From D2472 sp964275585 (lineage in GTDB: Bacteria > Pseudomonadota > Gammaproteobacteria > Magnimaribacterales > D2472), in contig CAXYCJ010000001.1 of NCBI GenBank assembly GCA_964275585.1, positions 1 through 41,374 on the forward strand: a stretch of 41,374 nucleotides of DNA. The letters are read 5' to 3'. Every line of letters begins with the position of its first letter. Within the stretch, counting starts at the first letter, position 1. Positions 32,580-41,100 of the stretch are shown piece after piece. The translations under genes were made by a program, and so were the position numbers. Below the pieces are notes generated by a model. The model ran no database searches and was not told the DNA's origin. It worked only from the letters and a program-made list of their open reading frames with translations.

Positions 32580-34043
32580 ATGGAAAAGGTCAAACAAAAA
32601 GCATTAACGTTTGATGACGTCTTGCTACTCCCTCGTTACACAGATTTCTTGCCGGTCGATGCTGAGCTTGAAACAAAGATTTCAAGAAATATTTCATTAA
32701 AGATTCCATTGGTTTCAGCTGCAATGGACACTGTCACAGAATCAAGAATGGCGATAGCCCTTGCTGAGAATGGAGGCATGGGGATTGTTCATAAGAATAA
32801 TTCGATTGTCGAGCAAGCAAAGATAATTAAAATTGTTAAAAAATACGAAAGCGGTGTGGTGCGAGATCCAACTACCATTAAATCAACAAAAACAATTGAG
32901 GAATTAATGCAATTAACCAAAGAGTTAAGTATTTCTGGTATGCCAGTTGTGGATGATGGTGCATTGATAGGAATCGTAACCAGCAGAGATTTTAGATATG
33001 CAGATAATCTCTCTGATCCAGTTTCTACAATTATGACTCCTAGGGAAAAATTAATTACTGTCATTGAAGGCACTGACCAGGAAGAAGTAAAGAAACTTAT
33101 GTATAACAATAGGATTGAAAAAATACTTGTCATTGATTCTGCCGGCTCCCTTACAGGATTGGTGACGATGAAAGATATTGAGAAATCTGCAGAACATCCA
33201 TTTGCAACTAAAGATGCAAGAGGGCAATTACGTGTTGGAGCTGCCTTAGGAACTGGCATCGATACATTGGACCGCGCCAAAGCATTAGCAAAAGCGGGCG
33301 TAGATTTGTTTGTTGTAGACAGCGCACATGGCCATTCTCAAAATGTTATAGATACCATTAAACTTCTAAAAAAAGAATTTCAAGGCATTGATGTTATGGG
33401 TGGAAATGTTGCAACCCCTGAAGGAGCATTAGCTTTACTTGATAGTGGGGCTGATGCAATCAAGATTGGAATGGGTCCAGGTTCAATTTGCACAACAAGA
33501 ATAATTGCTGGGATGGGTGTTCCTCAGATAACAGCCATTCTTTCAATTAAAGAGAAATTAAAATCCAATAATGTCCCATTAATTGCTGATGGAGGCATTC
33601 GATTTTCTGGAGATGTTGCAAAAGCTATTGCAGCAGGGGCTGATGTTGTAATGCTTGGAAGTATATTTGCTGGAACAGAGGAGGCTCCTGGAGAAGTTGA
33701 GTTATATCAGGGAAGAAGTTTTAAAACATATCGAGGCATGGGTTCCTTGGCAGCGATGTCAGAGCGAAATGATGTCAATCGATACTCTCAAGATGGTATT
33801 GAAAAAGAAAAAATGGTACCAGAAGGAGTGGAGGGAAGAGTTCCGTTTAAAGGCTGGGTTGTTAATGTTATCGATCAATTAACAGGCGGAATTAGACAGA
33901 GCATGGGATATGTAGGCTGCAAGACAATCGAAGAAATGCAGAAAGACACCCAGTTCATTGAAATTACCAATGCAGGCATGACGGAAAGTCATGTTCATGA
34001 CGTGATGATTACAAAAGAAGCGCCCAACTATCAACGCAGTTAA
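32580..34043 (+). CDS. guaB: IMP dehydrogenase
   Basis: GuaB oxidises IMP to XMP, the first committed step to guanine nucleotides. The 487-residue protein has the barrel start LTFDDVLLLPRYTDFLP and two CBS domains (about residues 92-205, with MPVVDDGALIGIVTSRD). GGNVATPEGA follows, then the catalytic Cys304 in GPGSICTTRI and the flap YRGMGSLAAM. It ends before guaA with a 9-base gap; the two form the usual guaBA operon. The start codon is five bases after a -10 box. Confidence 0.97.
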   Translation: MEKVKQKALTFDDVLLLPRYTDFLPVDAELETKISRNISLKIPLVSAAMDTVTESRMAIALAENGGMGIVHKNNSIVEQAKIIKIVKKYESGVVRDPTTIKSTKTIEELMQLTKELSISGMPVVDDGALIGIVTSRDFRYADNLSDPVSTIMTPREKLITVIEGTDQEEVKKLMYNNRIEKILVIDSAGSLTGLVTMKDIEKSAEHPFATKDARGQLRVGAALGTGIDTLDRAKALAKAGVDLFVVDSAHGHSQNVIDTIKLLKKEFQGIDVMGGNVATPEGALALLDSGADAIKIGMGPGSICTTRIIAGMGVPQITAILSIKEKLKSNNVPLIADGGIRFSGDVAKAIAAGADVVMLGSIFAGTEEAPGEVELYQGRSFKTYRGMGSLAAMSERNDVNRYSQDGIEKEKMVPEGVEGRVPFKGWVVNVIDQLTGGIRQSMGYVGCKTIEEMQKDTQFIEITNAGMTESHVHDVMITKEAPNYQRS

Positions 34044-34052
34044 TAATTTATT

Positions 34053-35636
34053 ATGACCAATTTAACCAGCTTGGCTTTGGATCAAAAGGATATCGATACA
34101 ATATTAGTACTTGATTTTGGTTCGCAATACACTCAGCTCATTGCTCGAAGAGTTAGAGAGTTGGACGTATTTTCTGAGATTCTTCCTTGGGATATTTCTC
34201 CTGAAAGGATCAAAGCACTTAATCCAAATGGAATTATTCTTTCTGGTGGTCCCGAGTCAGTAACAGCTTCTAATACCCCAAGAATCCCTGAAGTCGTTTT
34301 TGATTTAGACATCCCAATCCTAGGCATTTGTTATGGAATGCAGACATTAGCTGAGCAGTTTGGTGGGCAAGTCACTTCTTCAAAGGTTAAAGAATTTGGA
34401 CATGCTGAAATAGTGATTGAAGAAGCATCTTTGCTTTTTGAGGGTTTTAGTTTGGGCTCATCAATTGATGTTTGGATGAGTCATGGTGACCATGTTTCAA
34501 CATTACCAGATCAATTTAAATTATTAGCCTCAACTGCCTCAGCTCCTATCGCAGCAATGCAGCATGCAGAAAAGTCTATTTTTGCTCTTCAATTCCATCC
34601 AGAGGTTACTCATACCAAGCAAGGGAATATGGTATTAGAAAATTTCGTTTTCAAGGTATGCAAATGTGCTGCCCAGTGGAAAATGGAAAACCTCATTGAA
34701 CAGAGAATTATAGACATTAAAGAGCGAGTAGGCGATCAAAAAGTATTGCTAGGTTTATCTGGCGGTGTTGATTCATCAGTTACTGCCATGCTGTTAGACA
34801 GAGCTATTGGTAAAAACCTCATTTGTGTATTTGTTGACAATGGATTGCTAAGAAAAAATGAAGCCGAGGACGTAGAGAGCTTATTTAAAGAAGAAATGGA
34901 TCTAAATCTAGTTGTGGTAAATGCAAAAAAAATATTTTACAGACATCTTAAGGACGTTTCCGATCCAGAGCAAAAAAGAAAAGTTATTGGCAGAACATTC
35001 ATTGATATTTTTGATAATGAAGCTGCAAAACTAAAAGATGAAATTAACTTTTTAGCACAGGGAACTATTTACCCAGATGTAATTGAGTCATCTGAATCTG
35101 AATCTAAAGAAGCTAGGGTAATAAAATCTCATCACAATGTTGGCGGCCTGCCTGATGACATGAAAATGGAGCTAGTTGAACCCATAAGGGACTTATTCAA
35201 AGATGAGGTAAGAAAAATGGGGGCAGAGCTTGGACTCCCAGCAGAAATGCTTAATCGCCATCCATTTCCTGGGCCTGGTTTAGGAGTTAGAATTTTAGGA
35301 GAGATTAGTCTAGAAAAAGTTACTACTTTGCAAAATGCGGATGCAATATTTATAGAAGAATTAATCAAAGCAAATTTATATGACCAAGTCAGTCAAGCAT
35401 TCTGCGCATACCTTCCAGTTAAATCAGTGGGGGTTGTTGGAGATGAAAGACGTTATGCAGATGTTATTGCTATCAGAGCCGTTGAGACAGTAGATTTTAT
35501 GACAGCTACCTGGGCTAAACTTCCTTATGACTTTCTTGCACACGTATCAAATAGAATTGTTAATGAAATTGAAGAAATCAGCCGAGTAGTCTATGACATT
35601 TCAAGTAAACCACCAGCGACTATTGAGTGGGAATAA
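34053..35636 (+). CDS. guaA: GMP synthase (glutamine-hydrolysing)
   Basis: GuaA aminates XMP to GMP with glutamine and ATP. The 527-residue protein has an N-terminal amidotransferase domain (FGSQYTQLIARRVRE, nucleophile Cys93 in GICYGMQTL, then FHPEVTHT). The PP-loop LLGLSGGVDSSV of the ATP domain follows, then HHNVGGLP and the C-terminal dimerisation domain ending KPPATIEWE. The gene is intact. Its final bases recur as a near-perfect direct repeat 525 bases downstream, consistent with use as an integration site. Confidence 0.97.
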   Translation: MTNLTSLALDQKDIDTILVLDFGSQYTQLIARRVRELDVFSEILPWDISPERIKALNPNGIILSGGPESVTASNTPRIPEVVFDLDIPILGICYGMQTLAEQFGGQVTSSKVKEFGHAEIVIEEASLLFEGFSLGSSIDVWMSHGDHVSTLPDQFKLLASTASAPIAAMQHAEKSIFALQFHPEVTHTKQGNMVLENFVFKVCKCAAQWKMENLIEQRIIDIKERVGDQKVLLGLSGGVDSSVTAMLLDRAIGKNLICVFVDNGLLRKNEAEDVESLFKEEMDLNLVVVNAKKIFYRHLKDVSDPEQKRKVIGRTFIDIFDNEAAKLKDEINFLAQGTIYPDVIESSESESKEARVIKSHHNVGGLPDDMKMELVEPIRDLFKDEVRKMGAELGLPAEMLNRHPFPGPGLGVRILGEISLEKVTTLQNADAIFIEELIKANLYDQVSQAFCAYLPVKSVGVVGDERRYADVIAIRAVETVDFMTATWAKLPYDFLAHVSNRIVNEIEEISRVVYDISSKPPATIEWE

Positions 35637-35637
35637 A
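35616..35637 (+). other. Putative attachment-site copy at the guaA 3' end
   Basis: The 19 bases at 35619-35637 (codons for TIEWE, stop and one A) match 36144-36162 with a single T/C difference; extending left to 35616 adds three bases with one mismatch. The preceding coding sequence shows no match to the region before the second copy, so this is not a longer guaA duplication. The 3' end of guaA is a known integration target for genomic islands. Confidence 0.6.
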
Positions 35638-36033
35638 ATGAGTATAATAGTAAGAAATATTAAATGGATTATGCTTTTTGCTGGTGTAATTACTTGTACA
35701 ACGTTTTTCGCTGTTATTGCTCCTCAAGATGCACTTTTAAATATGTTTGGTTCTGGCTTAACTGAACCTCTCGCTAATTTAGTAGTCCGCAGTTGGGGTT
35801 TTCTTATATCAATTATGGGCATTTTACTTATTTACGGTGCTTTTAATGAAGACTCTCGAATGTTGTGTGTAATTACGACTGGTATAAGTAAGATAGGATT
35901 TTTGTTTCTTATCTTAATATTTGGAACTGACTATATTGATAAGTTATGGGTAACCGTTGTGTTTGACTTAATTGTTGTCTTAACTCTAGCTACCTATGTT
36001 GTTTCTGTGAAAAGAACTGTTGGAAAAATATAA
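35638..36033 (+). CDS. Small four-helix membrane protein of unknown function
   Basis: The 131-residue protein starts at ATG 35638, one base after the guaA stop, with GGGA five to six bases upstream (within guaA). It shows four hydrophobic segments at about residues 9-28, 46-67, 74-95 and 102-123, with short polar loops and a basic tail (SVKRTVGKI). I do not recognise a family. It lies alone between the two copies of the guaA-end repeat, so it may be cargo or a remnant of an inserted element. Confidence 0.7.
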   Translation: MSIIVRNIKWIMLFAGVITCTTFFAVIAPQDALLNMFGSGLTEPLANLVVRSWGFLISIMGILLIYGAFNEDSRMLCVITTGISKIGFLFLILIFGTDYIDKLWVTVVFDLIVVLTLATYVVSVKRTVGKI

Positions 36034-36140
36034 AAAACTTTCTTAGTTTTGTAAAAGTCATTTGGAATCAGAGTTGCAAAGAAGTTACAAAGTTAAAAAA
36101 ATGCCTCTGAAACTCACTATCTATAAGGGTTTTAAATTAG

Positions 36141-36162
36141 GCTACTACTGAGTGGGAATAAA
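36141..36162 (+). other. Second putative attachment-site copy (guaA-end repeat)
   Basis: The sequence GCTACTACTGAGTGGGAATA, continuing with AA, repeats the end of guaA and would read ATTEWE-stop against ATIEWE-stop in guaA. It is not part of any gene here. Together with 35616-35637 it brackets a segment of about 525 bases. Confidence 0.6.
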
Positions 36163-36174
36163 CGTGTTCCTCGC

Positions 36175-36197
36175 AAACCCTTGTTCTTAAAGGGTTT
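36175..36197. repeat. 8-bp perfect inverted repeat beside the attachment-like site
   Basis: AAACCCTT (36175-36182) pairs with AAGGGTTT (36190-36197) around a 7-base loop. There is no T-run on either side, so it is not a normal terminator. AAGGGTTT also occurs at 36125-36132, on the other side of the guaA-end copy. Confidence 0.5.
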
Positions 36198-36448
36198 AGC
36201 ACTCTAAAAACAGTTACAAACTTGTTACAAACTCCTCTGTAGACCCCATTCCTTCGTAGCAGTTATAAACTTTGTTACAAACTTACTCGACTATTGCGAT
36301 TCATAAAAAGTAGTTATTCTGACAAGATCTGTTCTGCAGAAAAAAATTGTTATCATTTAGGTATAAAGTAGGGAAAAGAAATGGAAAAAAGTCGTATGTA
36401 AATGAGATTTTTCCTAGTGTAAATCAGTGTAAAGGGAAGGAGGATATT

Positions 36449-36883
36449 ATGGGTAATTTATTTAGTGCTTGTGCTGACGGACTTGAGGAATTAAAAAAAT
36501 ATTTTAAAGAGGGTCATGGGATAAATGATAAAGATGAATATGGGGAAACTGCTCTACATCATTGTTCGCAGTATGGAGCTATCGATGCAGTAGAATATTT
36601 AATTAACAATGGAGCTAAAATTGATATTTTAGATGCTGAGGGTAGTACAGCTTTGATAAAAGGAATTTCAGCAGTTGAGCATTTTAGGGTCACACAATTA
36701 CTTTTAAAAGCAGGCGCAAACCCAAATATTAAAGATAAATATGGGCATACTGCACTTGGTATAAGCAGAGAGCGAGAAGGCTACAAAGAAGACACAACAG
36801 ACTTATTGATTAAAAATGGAGCTAAACTATATAAAGGTCAGCCAACAAGGTTTCGTAGAGATGGGACGGCCATTGATGAGTGA
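36449..36883 (+). CDS. Small ankyrin-repeat protein
   Basis: The 144-residue protein has about three ankyrin repeats: DEYGETALHHCSQYGAIDAVEYLINNG, then DAEGSTALIKGIS with VTQLLLKAGAN, then DKYGHTALGISRERE with TDLLIKNGAKL. Ankyrin repeats bind proteins; no enzyme domain is attached. ATG at 36449 is chosen because GGAGG lies five bases upstream; a longer frame from 36347 lacks such a site. This strong ribosome site is unlike the weak or absent sites of most genes in the window. It is followed by an unknown protein with the same kind of site. Confidence 0.85.
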   Translation: MGNLFSACADGLEELKKYFKEGHGINDKDEYGETALHHCSQYGAIDAVEYLINNGAKIDILDAEGSTALIKGISAVEHFRVTQLLLKAGANPNIKDKYGHTALGISREREGYKEDTTDLLIKNGAKLYKGQPTRFRRDGTAIDE

Positions 36884-36928
36884 GACTTTGATGACAGACT
36901 GGAAAAATAAAAGAAGGAGGAGTTAGAA

Positions 36929-37348
36929 ATGAAATGGGAAAAAGAAGTCATCTATAAAATTTCTCCAAAAAATAAAAAACATATCGTATATATACAAATT
37001 TATGAGAAGGATGGTCTTGAAATTAAGCATGAGGAGGCATATAGATCAGGATGGGCTACTGTGCTTGGTGATGAAATGGAAAGGGAAGGATTAGATCTAG
37101 ATGAAATGATTGGTGACTCTAACTCTGATGGCCTAAATGTGTATGGGCATTTTTCTACAGAAGATCATTTCTTTTCTGATGGCGTCTCTGATGACATTAC
37201 TTTTCCTAAAAAATTATCTAAAGCAGATCGAGATAAATTAGAAAGTATCTTCTTTGAAGAAGGCACTGATGGTCTCGAAAATATGGGATGGGAGCAAGTG
37301 GATAGCGAGCTTTTATTTTTTGGGAAATTAAATATTGAGAAGAAATAG
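36929..37348 (+). CDS. Acidic protein of unknown function
   Basis: A 139-residue soluble protein starting at ATG 36929 with GGAGG eight bases upstream. It opens with a probable beta-sheet half (VIYKISPKNKKHIVYIQIYEKDG), then an acidic helical half. The stretch DITFPKKLSKADRDKLESIFFEE, then GLENMGW, then SELLFFGKLNIE reads like a compact alpha/beta fold ending in a strand. I do not recognise the family with confidence. It lies 45 bases after the ankyrin gene and 15 before the glycosylase-like gene, so these three are probably co-transcribed. Confidence 0.75.
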   Translation: MKWEKEVIYKISPKNKKHIVYIQIYEKDGLEIKHEEAYRSGWATVLGDEMEREGLDLDEMIGDSNSDGLNVYGHFSTEDHFFSDGVSDDITFPKKLSKADRDKLESIFFEEGTDGLENMGWEQVDSELLFFGKLNIEKK

Positions 37349-37363
37349 AAGAAGTATTTAGTT

Positions 37364-38155
37364 ATGGAATTAAATACTGACAATAAAAAAATAGATCAAC
37401 TCTTTGCAGACTTCTTTGGTCTCGATTCAAACTATATCCATCAATGCTATAGGAAACTCAAGGATTCATATAATCTAAAACTTTCATCATCTCATGAAGG
37501 TTTTATTCCAAAACAAAAGAAATCTTGGAGAATACAGCTTCAAGAGAAAACGCAAAATCATTGGGAAAATTCGACGCTGATTGGAGTCGATTTGCCGTTA
37601 TTCTTTAAATGCCCAGATCCTAAAGCTCAGACCGTTATGCTTGTTGCTCAGGATCCGTTAAGACACAGAAACGATTTTCCTAATTTTAAATTTAAAGATG
37701 GAGACGTGATTATTGGCACTCCTTTTGCTCAACATTCTTCTAAGTACAGAGAAGGCTTACAGAAAGTAGTTTTTAGTTCCATCAAGAACATAATTGATAA
37801 TAATTATAATGTGTATATTACAGACGTTTATAAAGTCTGGGTGGAACAAAAAGAATACAACCCCCCATATAAACTCTTCAAAAAAAATGAACCTATAATC
37901 TTTGGGGAACTATTACTAAACGAATTAGATATTATTAAACCTAAAAATATTATTTGTCTTGGCAAAGTGGCAGAAGAATTTTTTAGTGATACCCCTATAT
38001 TGAAAAATTATAATCTATCTAAAAGAAACTTATATTTACCCCACCCTGGTGGCCAAAACACTAAGACATGGAAGAAATGTCTAATAAATCAGAAACAGTC
38101 ACCCGAGAATAAAATAAAATACCTTAAAACCAAAATTGATGAGTATCTAGATTAA
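37364..38155 (+). CDS. Uracil-DNA-glycosylase-superfamily protein
   Basis: A 263-residue protein with the two hallmarks of the UDG fold: VMLVAQDPLRHRNDF with IGTPFAQHS (motif A region, GxDP-like but AQDP here), and YLPHPGGQNTKTW (motif B, HPS-like but HPG). Between them lie VYITDVYKVW and PKNIICLGKVAEEFF, which match the central strands of family 4/5-like members. The N-terminal 75 residues are extra. Altered motif residues mean that uracil removal is not assured; some family members have other base or nucleotide substrates. It belongs to the putative cargo region downstream of guaA. Confidence 0.75.
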   Translation: MELNTDNKKIDQLFADFFGLDSNYIHQCYRKLKDSYNLKLSSSHEGFIPKQKKSWRIQLQEKTQNHWENSTLIGVDLPLFFKCPDPKAQTVMLVAQDPLRHRNDFPNFKFKDGDVIIGTPFAQHSSKYREGLQKVVFSSIKNIIDNNYNVYITDVYKVWVEQKEYNPPYKLFKKNEPIIFGELLLNELDIIKPKNIICLGKVAEEFFSDTPILKNYNLSKRNLYLPHPGGQNTKTWKKCLINQKQSPENKIKYLKTKIDEYLD

Positions 38156-38186
38156 GAGATACAAAATGATGACAACCAAAACCGAC

Positions 38187-38192
38187 TAAGAT
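38187..38192 (+). promoter_or_regulatory. Possible -10 box six bases before the putA ATG
   Basis: TAAGAT is followed by AAATCT and ATG at 38199, with no Shine-Dalgarno sequence. The spacing is the same as at 8663 and 15182. Confidence 0.4.
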
Positions 38193-38198
38193 AAATCT

Positions 38199-41100
38199 AT
38201 GTTTTCAAGCAATAGAGATAAGTTTTCCGATGAGCAAGAATTAGCTAAATTCTTAATTAATGAATCACATTTTTTAGATGATCCAGAGATTTCTAAAAAA
38301 ACACAATCCATCATTGCATATTGCAGGAGCAATAAAAATAAACGTACCAAATTAGATGCATTCATGGAGGAATATGGATTATCTAATTCTGAAGGCATTG
38401 CTTTAATGTGCTTGGCTGAATCAATGATGCGTATCCCAGATGACAAAACTAGAGATGCGTTGATTAATGAAAAGTTAACTTCTGCAAAATGGTCTGCACA
38501 TTTAGGCAAAGCTGAAAGTTTCTTGGTGAACTCTGCCACTTGGGGACTTACATTTTCAAAGGAATTTCTCAGGGCGTCTAATCATGCTAGTAATAATTGG
38601 TTAGTTGGGCTTGGAAAAAAAATTGGCGAGTCATCTATCAGAGAGGCAGTCCAAGTTGCTATGCAAGTGTTGAGCAAAGAGTTTGTTTGCGCTGAAAGTA
38701 TTGGCGAGCTGAAAAACTCCACTTGGTTAAAGTCCCACAAATATTCTTTTGATATGCTTGGAGAAGCTTCACGCAATCAAGAACAATCAGATCAGTATTT
38801 TAAGTCTTATATGGAATCTATATATTCGATTTCAGAACTTAATACTGCTGAGGATTTAAAAAATGGAATCTCCATTAAATTATCAGCTCTATATTCAAAA
38901 TATGATGCTCTGCATAGCAAGAATGTTTATAAATTCTTACTCCCAAAAGTTAAAGATCTTGTTGTAGAAGCATTAAGAAAAGATGTTGCTGTAACCATCG
39001 ATGCTGAAGAGCAAGATCGCTTATCTTTAAGTTTAAATCTGATTGAAAGCCTAGCCTTAGATCCAGCAATAGAATCATGGCCAGGACTTGGGTTGGCAGT
39101 TCAGGCGTATGGCAAAAGATCCCTTGGTGTGGTTGATTGGCTTGATCAATTATCTAATAAAAGAGCCAGAATGCATGTGCGACTTGTTAAGGGAGCTTAC
39201 TGGGATTACGAGATTAAAAATGCTCAAGTAAAAGGTTTAGAAGGCTATCCCGTTTTTACAAATAAACAACTAACCGACCTTAATTACTTAGTAACAGCAC
39301 AAAGGCTTTTAGAATGTAACAACATAGATGCAAGCTTTGCAACTCACAACGCTCTCTCAATTGCATCAATTATGAGTCTCAATAAGTCAAGTGATAAACA
39401 GATAGAGTTTCAGAGGTTGTATGGAATGGGAGAGTTACTATATTCAGCTTGCGAGACATCCTATGAACATTTTCCAGAAACAAGCATCTATTGCCCGATC
39501 GGACCTCATAAAGAATTATTGCCGTATTTGGTTAGAAGGCTATTAGAGAATGGGGCTAATAGCTCTTTTATTAATAAATATTTAAATAAAAATATTCCTG
39601 AGATTGATCTAGCCAAAAATCCAGCTGAGGTAATTAAGGAAAAAATAGATCATATAAATATTTCTAATCTAACCTTACCAAGAGACTTATACCTTCCGCG
39701 AATCAACTCATTAGGATTTGATTTAAGTGAGCAAGATTGCATTGCTGACTTGATGAATGAAATAAATCAATTTTCCGAATTCAACTTTAATTCATATTCT
39801 AAATCGATACATGCACCTTTGAAACATCCTCCGGTTGAGGTAATTTCTAAATGTTCTAAAAAACTTATAGGAACCATAGAAGCATGTGATTTCAGCTCTC
39901 TTAATAAAAATACCATTAATCCATCAATTGTATGGGGTAATTTTACAGTGGAATCTCGGTGTGAAATTCTTATTTCTGTTGCAGATTTGCTGGAGCAACA
40001 ACGAACTAAATTTGCCTATTTGCTTATGCATGAAGCTGGAAAAACGCTTGAGGATTCTTTTGATGAGATCAGGGAAGCTGTTGATTTTCTACGTTATTAC
40101 TCTCAACAAGCCATTGACTTAAAACCTGTTTCTCAGAAAGGCCCTACAGGAGAAGATAATATTTTGGAATATTGCCCTAAAGGAACTGTTTTATGTATTA
40201 GTCCGTGGAATTTTCCGTTAGCAATTACAATGGGACAAATCGCCGCAGCTTTAGCGGCAGGCAATACCGTCATTTCTAAACCCTCTGAGCATGCCCAAAT
40301 CATTGCTTGTGAAGCTTTAAATTTATTTTTTGAGCAAGGATTGCCAGAAGATGCTCTACATCTATTGCTTGGTGATGGGAGTTTAGGGCAGGCTATTATT
40401 TCAGATCAGGCCATAGATTTGGTCGCATTTACCGGCTCATTACAAACTGCCAAAATTATACATAAGAGTTTATCTGCAAAACCTGGAAAAATTGTCCCAT
40501 TAATAGCTGAGACCGGCGGTTTAAATACAATGATTGTTGATTCAAGTGCACTTTTAGAAAGGGCTTGTGATGATATTATTCGATCAGCATTCAATTCAGC
40601 TGGCCAAAGATGCTCAGCTTTAAGACTCCTTTTAGTTCAAGAAGAAATTTATCCAGAGCTAATAATGATGTTAAAAGGAGCTATGGATGATTTAACAATT
40701 GGCATTCCATCGGATTCAAGTGTTGATATAGGGCCAATTATTAATTCGCAAGCGCTTGAAAAACTTCAAAAATATCTAATTAAAATGAAATCGGAAGGTC
40801 AGAATATTTTTCAAACCTCAATAAATCAAAAACTCTTTAAAGGTGATTGGTTTCCACCAACTCTAATTGAGATTGATTCAATGTCAATCATTGAAGAGGA
40901 GCAGTTTGGACCGATCTTGCATATAGCTTCATTTTCTGAAGATACTTTGAATCAGCATCTTGAAGAAATTAATAGAAAAGGTTTCGCCCTCACTTTCGGT
41001 ATTCACACGAGAATTGATGCAAAAGCTTTAGATGCAGTAAAACAAACTTCCAGTGGGAATATATACATAAATAGAGATATCGTTGGAGCTGTAGTCGAGA

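Larger units (their letters stand above)
36073..36284 (+). repeat. Three pairs of an 11-bp direct repeat, GTTACAAACTT
   Basis: The copies are GTTGCAAAGAA (36073) with GTTACAAAGTT (36084), GTTACAAACTT (36213) with GTTACAAACTC (36224), and GTTATAAACTT (36262) with GTTACAAACTT (36274). Within each pair the spacing is 11 or 12 bases, one turn of the helix, so a protein could bind both copies from the same face. One pair lies left and two lie right of the guaA-end copy at 36141-36162. This arrangement is like the arm-type sites around a phage attachment core; iterons or operators are alternatives. Confidence 0.7.
36034..36448. other. 415-base noncoding stretch with recombination-like sequence signals
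   Basis: No convincing gene lies here. The stretch holds the second guaA-end copy (36141-36162), three pairs of an 11-bp repeat (36073, 36213 and 36262 onward), a hairpin (36175-36197), a 10-bp palindrome TTCTGCAGAA (36332-36341), and then the leader of the ankyrin gene with a GGAGG site at 36439-36443. It is the longest gene-free stretch of the window. Confidence 0.75.

Noticed and set aside
36175..36197. Rho-independent terminator
   Set aside because: The 8-bp stem has no T-run on either strand.
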